DNA from: Datisca glomerata
Lineage: Eukaryota > Streptophyta > Magnoliopsida > Cucurbitales > Datiscaceae
DNA length: 64,000 bases
Assembly (NCBI GenBank): GCA_003255025.1
Contig: QANY01008056.1
Coordinates: 2,009 to 66,008, forward strand
Direction of reading: 5' to 3'
Part shown: one piece after another, positions 49,031-59,607 of the stretch
Layout: each line of letters begins with the position of its first letter
Numbering within the stretch: position 1 is the first letter of the stretch
Position numbers and translations under genes: made by a program
The notes under the pieces: generated by a model
Seen by the model: the letters and a program-made list of their open reading frames with translations, nothing else
Told to the model about the DNA's origin: nothing
The model's database searches: none

Positions 49031-50165
49031 TTGGTGAGCTTAAAAGAAGGAAAACAAAATATGACAAACATCGGCACCTACCTCGAACAAGCAAAGAAAG
49101 ACATGTTGATCGACTTTCTACGAAGGAACAAAGATGTTTTGGCCAATGTGGTGATGGTACGAAAAAAGAATGGCAAATGGAGAATCTGTGTGGATTTCAC
49201 CGACTTCAATGAAGCTTGTTCAAAGGATGACTATCCACTGCCCAAAATTGACCAAATGGTAGACGCCACATCTGGACATGAGCTCCTCAACTTTATGGAC
49301 GCCTACTCTAGATATAACCAGGTGAAACTGTTCCAACCTGACCAAGAAAAAACTTATTTCAGTACTGAATATGGCATTTATTGTTATAAAAGTAATGTCA
49401 TTTGAGCTGAAAAATGCAGGAGCTATATATCAGAGATTGGTGAACAAAGTTTTCTTGAGTCAGATTGAAAGAAATATGGAGGTTTACATGGACGACATGT
49501 TGATAAAAAGCAAAGGACGAGAAAACCATATCCAAGATCTAGATGAGGTTTTCTCAGTCCTAAGAAAGAACTCAATGAAGTTGAATCCGGAGAAGTGTAC
49601 TTTCGACGTTATTGCAAGGAAATCCCTTGACCACTTAATAACATGGCGAGGGATAGAAGTTAACCCTAACCAGGTGAAGGCTATAATGGAGATGAAGTCC
49701 CCGAGGAATAAAAATGAAATTCAAGGACTTCCTGGGAGACTCGCGGCACTCAACAGGTTTATTTCCAAGTCAACAGATAAGTGCAAGCCATTCTTTGATA
49801 AACTGAGAAAGAACTCTATAGACAAATGGGATGAAGAGTGTGAAAAGGCCTTCAACAGAATCAATGAGTACTTAACAACACCCCCACTACTCTCAAAACC
49901 AATGCCTGGTGAGCAAATCCTCTTATATGTTGCAGTTTCAGAAACAATTGTAAGTGTCATGCTCATTAGAGAAGAAGAAAAGAAGCAGAAACCCATATAC
50001 TTCATCGGTAAAAGCTTAGATGCAGCAGAGACAAGCCATAAAAAGATGGAAAAATTAGTATTGGCGATCATAACTGCTGCATGGAAGCTCAGACCTTATT
50101 TTCAGGGACACAACATTAAAATATTAACTGACATACCCCTTAAAAGTCTATTGTACTCTCCATAG
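49031..50165 (+). pseudogene. Tat reverse transcriptase
   Basis: The frame 49031-49405 carries VMVRKKNGKWRICVDFTDFN and the DYPLPKIDQMVD block. A shift near 49385 leads to 49371-50165 with KNAGAIYQRLVNKVF, the catalytic VYMDDMLIKSK, GIEVNPNQVKAI and the RNase H start (LLYVAVSETIVSVML). A deletion just before 49141 removed the N-terminal RT motif context. Confidence 0.85.
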
Positions 50166-50285
50166 GTAAGTGAAAGAATGGAAAATGGGCAATCTAACTA
50201 AACTAGTATGAAATCAATTATGAGCCCAGAACTTCAATCAATGGGCAAGTTTTAGCAGATTTCACCAGAGAAATAATTAGTCCAG

Positions 50286-50950
50286 AACAACCCAAAGAAA
50301 TGGAGAAGGGATCTTGGAAAATATACGTTGATGGTGTTTCTAACAATAAGGGAGCATGAGTAGGAGTAGTGGTGCAAACCCCATTTTGAGAGACATTAGA
50401 GCATTCAATCTCATTTGGAGTTAATGCATCGAATAATGAGGCTGAGTATGAAGTGATAATAGCTAGAATATCTTTACAACGAGAATATGAGGTAACTGAT
50501 ATGAAAATATTTTATGATTCCATGTTAATTGTCAAACAGTTAACAGGAGAATACATAGCTAAAGACGAGAGAATATAAGTTATTTACATCGGGCAAGATA
50601 ATTGCTAAACTCGTTCAAAAACTATCAGATTCAACAAATCTTGAGAACTGAGAATGGACACGCAGACACGCTTGCAAATTTGGGATCATCTTTGTGATTC
50701 CCGCATAGAAGAAATGTACCTATGGAATTCTTGAAAAAACTAAGTATTCATCCCTCAGCGAATAATGTTGCTGAAGTGGAAATCGGAATGACCCAGCTAC
50801 CAGCATGATTTAATCATCTATCTCAAAAAAGGAGTAATCCCTGAGGAAACACTCCTGGTGAAAAAAGTCCAGCAACAAAGGGCAAAGTATGTATTAATAA
50901 ATGGACTATTATATAGAAAATCATTTTCAGGATTGTATTTGAAATGCTAG
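50286..50950 (+). pseudogene. Tat RNase H and linker
   Basis: WKIYVDGVSNNKGA, then a stop, VGVVVQTP and ASNNEAEYEVIIARIS: the RNase H D-E motifs of the second, plant-type RNase H found in Tat elements. Further stops follow up to the integrase. Confidence 0.7.
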
Positions 50951-51676
50951 AAGGAGAAAGAAGCGCAGTATGTCTTAACCGAAATTCATGAAGGAGTATG
51001 TGGGAACCACGCTGGGGGGAAGATCTTTAGCTCACAAATCCTTAAATGATAGATATTACTGGCCTGGAATGCATCAAGACGTCAAGCAATATGTGAAGAA
51101 ATGTGACAAATGCCAACGATTTACCCCAGTCACCAGAATGGCTCTGGGAGAACTGAACATAGTAGCAAGCCCATGGCCTTTCATGCAGTGGGCACTTGAC
51201 ATCATCGGTCCACTACCCATAGCGCCAACTCAGAAGCGTTTCTTTCTAGTAGCCACAAGCTACCTCACGAAATGGATAGATGTGGAGGCTTTCACGAGAA
51301 TCAGGGAAGAAGAAGTCAAAGGTTTTTTGTGGAAAAACATAATATGTCGATATGGAATACCCAACCTATTGGTCTCAGATAACAGACTCTAGTTCATAGG
51401 AAAAAATGTTAAAGGCTTCTACGAAGGACTGAACATCACTAATCGTTTCTCTACTCCATACTATCCACAAGGAAATAGGCAAGTTGAGAGATCAAACTGT
51501 ATTATACTCGACAGCATGAGAAAGTGACTAGAGTCCACAAAAGAAAAATGGGTAGAAGAATTACTAGCTGTACTTTGGGCATATAGAACTATTCCTAGAG
51601 AAGCCACTGGAGAAACATTGTTCACCTTAGTATTCGGGGGAGAAGCAATGATTCCCGTCGAAATTGGAAGCCCAAC
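50951..51676 (+). pseudogene. Tat integrase, part 1
   Basis: Zinc-binding segment around 50985-51115 in two frames (EIHEGVCGNHAGG; KKCDKCQRFTP). The core follows: SPWPFMQWALDIIGPLP, TKWIDVEAF, FLWKNIICRYGIP with SDNRL then a stop, and PYYPQGNRQVERSN. Ends at EAMIPVEIGSPT where the solo LTR enters. Confidence 0.85.
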
Positions 51677-54622
51677 TGTGAATGCCCCGATCCCCGAGGG
51701 TTAAACATACTTGTAATTTCATAATTTTGAAATCTCCAATTCGAAACAAACCCTAATTTTGATAAAATTCCCAAATTGAAAATTCATAATTTACCATGAT
51801 GGAAAAAACCCTGACCTTAAATAGCGGAAGCATTAAACTTATCCATGATCCGAATCTTAATCATAAAATAGCGGAAGCGATAAAGTGTCTTAAATGCATA
51901 ACTAATAAAACCTCGAAAAACTGAATTAAATTCTGAAATAACGTCAAAACTTGAAATCTATAATCCATGAAACTTTCATTCATCATAATTCCATATAAAA
52001 TCATATCGTAAAATAAACTACTTGAATAACCAAGTTTAATAGAAAATGTTTTCCTAAGTTTTTAACCAAATCATAAACTAAAAACATAAATTCATCTGAT
52101 CTAACTGGTTATGGTAGTCTCCCACTCATGCTGCTCGCCATCACCACCTGCATCATAATTAACTGTGGGGGAATGAGTATTTTAAAATACTCGGTAAGCA
52201 AACTCACATGATAACATTCATCCACATGTCATAAATGCAATCATGACATAACATAACTGAACTTGACATATAATATAAATAAAATAAAGTAACGTACTTG
52301 ATCATGACATAACATAACTGAACTTGACATATAACATAAATGAAATAAAGTAACGTACTTGATCATGACATGGCTTAACATAGCACGCAGATAACACGTG
52401 TCTCAAACATAATCATTTAACAATCTTAATCATATCTTGGCTTGTCATATCCTCTAGTTAACAACCTAATCATAACTGATCACACGTTAACTGAAACATA
52501 TCATGACGAATTAGACAACGAAACAGATGGCACACATCGGGCGATGAAACAGATGACACTCATTGGGCGACAGAACAAATGGCACTCATAGGTGACGAAA
52601 AATGTGAACAGATGACACCTCATGAGTGACGGAAAACATTTACAGATGACACCCAATGAATGACCAAAACATGAACAGATGACACCCTATGTGTGACGAA
52701 AGCATGAGCAGATGACACACATTCGTTTAACAGAACATAACGTGAACAGTCCTGATTCCCTGTTAAGTAAAGATCATGCTTAAGTTCATATTTTACTTAA
52801 TTACCACTTGAATGAATTAACCTCATAACTTGCAGAATCCAACGTATGATAAAAATTAATCATATAATACATACTGATACATATAATAGAATCAAACATG
52901 ATAACATACTACGCAAAATCAGTCATACTCAGACATTTATCTCGTGATAATCACATTAATAACTGAACATAAATCAATTACCAAAGTGTTAACTAAATAT
53001 AATAATTATCAAAAAATGGTTAAACACATAACAAATACATGATACAATTGTAACATCAGAGTAACATGCTTATAGACAATTAAAGCTGATGAGAATAACA
53101 CATGTAAATTCACTTACACAAGCATATATATATTTATCACACATGGGTCACATTACGATATAATTTCACTTACACAAAACATATACATTTATAACAACGG
53201 GAGCCACACCATTATATAAGCCCACTTACCTGAAGCGGAAGAATGAATTGAACAATTAATGACCTGAAGTCCCAAAAAAATATAATCACTAAATTGTTTT
53301 GAAATAAAATAATATAAACACATTTTTAATATCATAAAATAGAAAATATAGATTTAAGTAAAACCGTGCAAAACGGTCAGAACGAGGTCGGAAAACAATA
53401 TATTGGGTCCAGAGTCAAAAGATAAAGCTTCGGGTCAAAAGGTTCAGACAGGGCTGGTTCGGACGAGTCCAGTTCGATTTTATCTGATGGATCGGTTCAG
53501 ACCGGTCTGAGTGAGTTGAATCAGTTTAGTTCGTGATGAACCGGTTCAGGACAGAGCAATTGGGTGCAAGACCCAGTTGCAGAACAGAAAGCACGACAAA
53601 AAGCGAGGGGAAGAGAGAGAGAGAGAGAGAAAATGAGAAGGAGAGAGAAACAAAGAGGGGAAGAGAAATAGTGAGGGAAACTGAGAGGGGAAGAGAATGA
53701 GGGATGAAGAGAGAAGCAAAGAGAGAGAGACAGAAATAGAGAGAAGCAGAGAGAGACAGGTATAGAGAGAAAAAACAGAGGACGAGAGAAAGGGAAACAT
53801 AGGGAAGGGGAAAAGGAGCCTCGGTGATAAACCATCAATGATGGTAGAAGCAAAGGGAGAGAGAGAGAGAAAGAAGAAGGATGTAGAGAGAGTCAGGGAG
53901 AGAGAAAATGAGAGAGAGGGAGAAGGAGAAGGAGAAAGAAACAGAGAGGGGAAAGAAAAGAAAAATAGTGAGGGAATGAAGAAAGCGCAAGGGGATAGCT
54001 GAGAGAGAAAAACAAAGGGAGGGAAGGAAGGAGAGCAACAAAGGGTTACAGAGAAGCAGAGGAAAATAGAAGAGAAAAACAGAGAGGGGAAGAAACAGGG
54101 AGAGGAAGACGAAGCAAGGATGAGAAAGAGACAAAAACAGAGAGAAGAGATTAAAGAAAGAAAGAGAAGATTACCCAAATTCAATTAGAGAAAGACCAAC
54201 GAAGGAGAAGAGTTGCTGGCTTGCAGGTGGCTGCAGGGGAGAGGAGAGGCTGTGAGGGGGAGGAGAGGGCTGCGAGAGAAGAAATTGTTGTTTTGGAATA
54301 TATATAATATGTTATAGTGTGTATATGCATGTAGTGTGAGTGAATTTCAATTGAGGGTTGAGATTTCTTAATCAATGATAAAATAAGGTTAGGGTAATAC
54401 TAGGGTATACATAAGCCTATGGTGTGAGTGAGCTAAAATTTTATAATATCAATTAAAATTCTTTTAAAATTGAATAATTAAAATTTAAACTAAACCATAT
54501 ATAATTAAAATTATTTTACCAAAATTACAAATAATCACTTTTTAAAATCAAATTTTAAAATCATTTTATCTTTGAAATCAATTTTACAAAAATGCTCATT
54601 TACGAAGAGTCGGGATATTACA
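51677..54622. mobile_element. Second solo LTR (2.9 kb) inside the Tat integrase
   Basis: It starts TGTGAATGCCCCGATCC and ends GGGATATTACA, and is collinear with 29831-32632. Flanks CCAAC and TAAAC would be a decayed 5-bp duplication; removing the element restores the integrase frame across the gap. It contains the ~32-bp repeats (52500-52730), a much shortened 55-bp array (about 53100-53230), and a longer GA-rich tract (53600-54160). There is no coding region; long minus-strand Ser/Leu frames come from the GA tract. Confidence 0.75.
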
Positions 54623-54627
54623 TAAAC

Positions 54628-54970
54628 AGTGAGATCAGAGTTGAATGAGCAACACAATGATGAACTCCTCAGAAGAAGTCGGGGTCAATTGGAGAAGCGA
54701 ATAAAAGCTGCCCTAATCAGAGTAGCACATTATAATCAGAAAAGAAGATCTTATTTTCAGAAAAGAATGAAGAAGCGAGAATTTTAAAAAAAAAGATGAT
54801 TTAGTCCTAAGAAAAGTCTTTCAATCAGAAGGAAAGTTTGGGCCAGCTTGGGAACAATCATACATAATCTGTGGCATTGGAGGAACTGGATATTACTACT
54901 TGATGACAGAGGAAGGAGCAGACCTGGCAAAACCATGGAATGCATCTCATTTAAAGAAGTACTTTGTGTA
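54628..54970 (+). pseudogene. Tat integrase, part 2 (C-terminus)
   Basis: Continues after the solo LTR with SELNEQHNDELLRRSRGQLE, RIKAALIRVAHYNQK and, in a shifted frame, a LVLRKVF-like and GPAWEQ-like block ending near 54968 with a WNASHLKKYFV-type terminus. These are standard C-terminal integrase landmarks of Tat elements. Confidence 0.65.
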
Positions 54971-55074
54971 ATTATGATTTTATAGTGAATATTTTTCCCG
55001 TGATTTTTTCCCGCAAGGGTTTCTCGTGTAAAAGTCTCTGGTGTCAACCTTCTAACTCTTCTTCCAGGAAAGCA

Positions 55075-55177
55075 CATCAAGGAACTAAGGGCTATCTCCC
55101 TCTCTCCGTCTCTCTCTCTCTCTCTCCCTCTCTTTCTCACTCATTCTCCCTCTCGTCCTCACTCTCTCGTTATAACT

Positions 55178-55216
<39 letters not shown>

Positions 55217-55295
55217 CCATTCTCTCTCTCTCACTCACATCCTCTCTCACTCTCTCTTGCTCACTCTCTCTTGCTCACTCTCTCCCTCTCTCTCG
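55075..55295. repeat. CT/TC microsatellite
   Basis: A polypyrimidine tract of CTCTCT and variants in the 3' non-coding part of the Tat element. Confidence 0.85.
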
Positions 55296-55545
55296 TAAGT
55301 CCTACTCTCAGAATGAACTATGGATGTAAGTCCTTGGGGGGACAATTCATAAGTCCTACTCTCAGATGGAACGGAGGGCGCAAGTCCTTGGGAGGGACAA
55401 TTCATAAGTCATACTCTCAGAAGGAACTAAGGGAACAAGTCCTTGGGAGGGGCATTTCATAAGTCCTACTCGCAAAAAGAACTAAGGACGTAAGTCCTTG
55501 AGAGGGGAAGCACATAAGTCTTACTCTAAAAAAGAATTGAAACAT
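55295..55545. repeat. Tandem array of ~55-bp units (CATAAGTCCTACTCTCAG)
   Basis: Four to five units starting near 55295, 55349, 55404, 55459 and 55514. Each begins (CA/C)(T/G)TAAGTC(C/A)TACTC and contains CAAGTCCTTGGGAGGG. The last copy is cut. Located in the 3' region of the Tat element, which is known for tandem repeats in this lineage. Confidence 0.8.
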
Positions 55546-55889
55546 AAGCTGCGATGGTCAAAGAGAATGGATAAAAAAGGGAAAAAGAAAAAATGAGAAA
55601 TCCATAACAACTTCAAGAGCTGAGCCCAGACCAGAAAAATCAAAAGTAAAAGTTTCAAGAGCTGAGCCTAGATCAAAAGGAAGAGCAGATCTCAGACTAG
55701 AAAGCTCAGAAGTTCATGACATGGAAGTTTCAAAAGCTGAACTCAAACTAGAAAGTTTAAACCCGAACGCCAAGAGCTTTGGCATTCCAGAAAAGAAAAA
55801 GTCAGAACTTCATAATTAAGGAAAGAATTTCAGAGAGAAACTCTTATCCAAAGATTATTACTTCATTTCAAGTCAAAGAAGTAATACAT

Positions 55890-58049
55890 ATGAACATCTA
55901 TGAGTGTCCTCATTCTGTACTTTAGAAGAGATCTCAGTGGGGGCTAAGCCATCTTTTGCGAGGGGAGTATCGTCAGCGGCTTCAGAATGGTTGATCTCAG
56001 CTCAGCCTGCAGAAGTAGTGGCCTCACTCTGCTCATCAACAGGTACATCACAGAAAGGTTTCCTTGGAAGAGGCTTCATTGAGCCATCTCTGTAACCCAT
56101 GTTATAGATCACATGCTCGGCTTCATAAAAAAGAGCCTGATATTCTTCTCCAACCTCTTTCTCTTTTTGTTCCAGAGCTTGAGCTTTGCTTGCCTCAACA
56201 GCTGTCAGAGACTCCTCAGCAGCCTATAATGCCTCCTTTGTAGCTCTATAAGAATCCATGCTTTAGCCCATCGACTTATGCCACTTGCTTCTTCACTGTC
56301 TCATCAAGAACAAATTTTGACTCTTTCAACTGAGCAACTTCTTCACGAAGGCCTTCAATGATGCTAGCAGAATGAGCAACATCCCTTTGAAGCTTCTGCA
56401 ATGCCAAGTTTCAAGCAGCATGATGTTACTGGAGAGCGTTATGGTGAATAAGGGCCTGAGGAGAAAACAAAAATGGTGAGAAAAAGTAAGGGAATAATTA
56501 AGAAGAAGAAAAAAGACAAAGAACCATACTCTAACTAAGTCTTACTAAGGGAGGAAACGAGGTCGCCAACTCTTGAGTTATGAGTCCTGATGAAATCAGC
56601 CAAAGAATTAATCCCACGGGCAACTGCATGAGAAGACTGAGCATCATCTAAGAAGCAGACTGTTGATGGTATATTAGCAAATTTCCTGAACCGCCAAGGG
56701 CCATGACCATCAACATCACCTAGAGATCCAGAAGTAGGGTCTTGACCGGTGACTGACAGAGATGGTGTGGGAACAACGAGAGGGGAAGAAGTAGCAGAAT
56801 GGAGGGGGGTAAATCCTCACCCTGAATGGAAGAAACATTCAGAATGGGAGGATCCATGAAGAGCTGGACTCGTCTGATCTGGGGTGAGTTCTCCTTTAAC
56901 TTCACTCACCATGGTACGAAGGCGTTTAGACATAATTAATTATTCATTCACTCTCTGAAGTAAGATATTCTCCTCTGAAGAGTCAGAATATGAACCATTG
57001 GGGGAAGAGTGGCATGAATCTCTCGATGGGCAAGAAGGGGATGATAGAGTAGATGTGGTAGGCGGAGCTATATGAGAAACAATGGGCAGGTCTCGCGGTA
57101 AAATGGACAGTGGCACAGTAACAAGGGGCGTGAGTGAACTTGAGGGCTAGGAGCAGGCGAGTGTGATGTCACAGCGTGGGTCTATGAGATCAGACCACCT
57201 TCTTTGCCGGCAACAGGAAGTGAGGATTAACTTCTCTGCAGTCTCCTGGGTTATGTAAGACTTCTTATTCTTAAGCTTATCTATAGAGAAATAGAAGACC
57301 AACATAAGAAAAGAAATAAGAAAGAGAGAAAACAAATAATAAGGGCATATATAAAGAGAAACAAGATTTGGAAATGAGGCTCCAGCTACTTATTGAAAGT
57401 CCCCTAGTTCCTGAGAATTCTCCAGCGGCCATCACCGTCTCAATTTTCGCCAATCACAAGTACATCCCCCTCCCAGTTTTTGTCACCTGGGGGAATATTG
57501 GTCACCATTGGCCCCCTCTTTTCTGAAGCTCGATATAAAAGACAGTAAATCTCATCCCTAGGTTTAATTATATAACAACATCTCAATTGGTCAACTCCAA
57601 AATAAAAACCAAATCTCATATTCAAAACATTAAAACAGAGGACGATCCTATAGGTATTGGGAGTAAATTGTGAAGGGGCAAGACCACACCAGTGGAAGAA
57701 CTCTTGGAAAAAATGGGGAGAAAGGAAGTCTAAGGCCTAGAGCAATATACATTGGACTTAAGGTTATCTGGTACAGAGGCCTACAAGGATGACTTGGGTG
57801 CCTACTCTCGCCTAAACCAACTACAACATCAGGAGGAAAAGCGTCATAAAAGATAGAAAGAAACTCGCTAAGCTCAATCGAATTTCTAACTAGAGTAAAA
57901 GTAGGCTTAAATTCAACTCCACCCCGACTCATGGCTACTGGAATTACTAACAAAGAAAAGGAAGTAGAGAAGACATAAGGATTACGAAGAAGAAGAGGAA
58001 AGTAAACAAAATGAAAGGTAAAGGAAGAATTTATATTGGCTTCGGACAT
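55890..58049 (-). pseudogene. Antisense ORF of the Tat element (plant-transposon-domain-like)
   Basis: Read from 58049 down: MSEANINS.., then GLRLPFSPFFPRVLPLVW (about 57715-57660), then in another frame MRFGFYFGVDQLRCC and MVTNIPPGDKNWEGDVLVIG (57625-57445). Next come a disordered Pro/Ser-rich part and, at about 56440-55910, a coiled-coil end (QRDVAHSASIIEGLREEVAQ; YNMGYRDGSMKPLPRKPF). This order resembles the 'putative plant transposon protein' domain plus coiled coil seen in extra antisense ORFs of Tat-type elements. Several frame breaks; a relic. Confidence 0.55.
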
Positions 58050-58623
58050 GAAAGGTTATAGAAATTAATTAACAGAAATGAAATGATGACTGACACGCGC
58101 TCGATTGAAGGAAAATCTGCAGGAAAAAATGGGTCACCGTTGCTAACACCCATTCAAGGGTTGACAGCTGGAAAGAAGGATGGCATGTTCTGACAAAAAG
58201 ATAAATAACGGCCATTAAATTTGAGCATAAGAATGGGAAGCGACAAAAGAAATAATTGAGGAAAGTCAAAATGTCAGAACAGAAATCGAAGCGTCAGAGC
58301 AGACCCCTAGCAAGAATGGAAATTAAAGCGTCAGAGCAGACCCCTATCGAGAATAGAAATCGAGGTATCAGAGCAGACCCTTAGTAAGAACGAGAATTAG
58401 AGTGTCAGGACAGACCATTGATGTGAACAGGAGAATGAAACGACAGAAGAGAAAGCTCACGCAACCATCAAACACACGTCATTCGATAAGGTAACTATTT
58501 ATTATTGCTAAGTTTTGCATGTCATTATTATTACATGTCCCAATGAATCTAGTGCTGAAGATCGAGAAATCAAGTCATTACATCTGAATGAAGATAGACT
58601 TCATCAAGTGTAATGGGGGCAAA

Positions 58624-59168
58624 TGAACAGGAATAATTCTTGGTGTTCGGCCACATCAGCGAAGAAGAAAAATAATTAAAGCAAATGTCACAGAAGCATT
58701 ATAGGAATAGTTGAATTTACCATGTTGGCAGATCTAAAAAAGCTGATCTGGAGCTACTCGCCTAACCAATGTAGTTGAAGTATAAAAGTCACATAGGAAG
58801 TCATGAAAGCCAGAGAAGTCAATCAAGGGAATCATCACCGTGGCAAAACTAATAGAATTCACTACAATTATCAGATTCGCCACACTATGCCACAAGATTC
58901 AAATTCAAAAAGTTGTTAATACTGATAAGCAAGACTCAGTTATTCACCTAAAAGGTGATGCAAATCCTGGGAGATAAACTCAATCTCAAAGAATATTTCG
59001 ATTATTCTCGTTGTATTTCAGAAATTAAGTTGTATTACAAGGCTATAAATACAGTCTAAATTGTAAACTGAAGGATCATTGAATACAAGCCACTATAAAT
59101 TGCTTACTCTCGCGCTTATTTTCTCTGCTCTTGATACTTTTTATTTTAGAGGAAAAAATTCATTTACA
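58624..59168 (+). repeat. 3' LTR of the Tat element
   Basis: About 545 bp beginning TGAACAGGAATAATTC after the polypurine tract GGGGGCAAA. It is followed by AGTTA. It matches the 5' LTR with substitutions and small indels. Confidence 0.8.
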
Positions 59169-59284
59169 AGTTATTTTGTCAAATCATTTTAGTGGGTCAT
59201 AAAAAACTAACCAATAAATGATTGTCACGTCACTTGATCACTTAAAACTTAGTCAATTATTTAGTCGGTGTAGAATTACTCTTT

Positions 59285-59607
59285 AACAAAACCTCAAAAA
59301 GGTAGAAAGATAAATTAGTTTCTATTGAGGTACTTGAACAGTTTTTTTCCTTGATTCAGACTCTTTTTGTTAAAATTACATTACAAATTCTAAGGGGAAT
59401 GAGAGAATATGATTCGAACCTCCTTTAATCTAAACTATGGGTTTGAGGATTTAACCAACCACGCCAACATAACTTATCGATTCATATTCTTTTGAGTGTT
59501 GCCATTTTAATTGATTAAGTTCAAACCAGAATTTTGTGTGTTTTTTTATTATGAATTATAATTGACTTTTCTTATTCATATTCTTCTCAATTCAATTATC
59601 TTTATAA
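59285..59607. other. AT-rich spacer
   Basis: No gene. At about 59412-59470 a short GATTCGAACCTCC..AACCACGCCAAC segment looks like a reversed tRNA/SINE-type piece, too short and decayed to call. Confidence 0.3.

Larger units (their letters stand above)
46217..59168 (+). mobile_element. Ty3/gypsy Tat-type retrotransposon, complete in layout, decayed
   Basis: 5' LTR 46217-46757, primer site 46758, gag, protease, RT, RNase H and integrase (to about 54.97 kb), an antisense ORF (about 58.05-55.9 kb), polypurine tract GGGGGCAAA (58615-58623), 3' LTR 58624-59168. Host flanks are CGTTA and AGTTA, a 5-bp duplication with one change. Integrase at the end of pol identifies Ty3/gypsy; the long 3' region with an antisense ORF is typical of Tat/Retand-type elements. 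A 2.9-kb solo LTR is inserted in the integrase. Many stops and frameshifts make it dead. Confidence 0.85.
46156..59284. mobile_element. Old TIR element split by the Tat retrotransposon
   Basis: The left part 46156-46216 starts AAAGAGTAATTCTATATCGAC. The right part 59174-59284 ends, when reversed, AAAGAGTAATTCTACACCGAC. The two arms continue to match for about 45 bases with substitutions. Removing the retrotransposon leaves a short (about 170-bp) MITE-like element. Its superfamily is not certain. Confidence 0.6.

Noticed and set aside
53521..54184. 212-codon minus frame in the second solo LTR
   Set aside because: Low-complexity Ser/Leu/Phe repeats from the GAGAGA tract; no family motif.
59412..59470. 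Reversed tRNA-like GATTCGAACC segment
   Set aside because: Too short, no complete cloverleaf or second promoter box.
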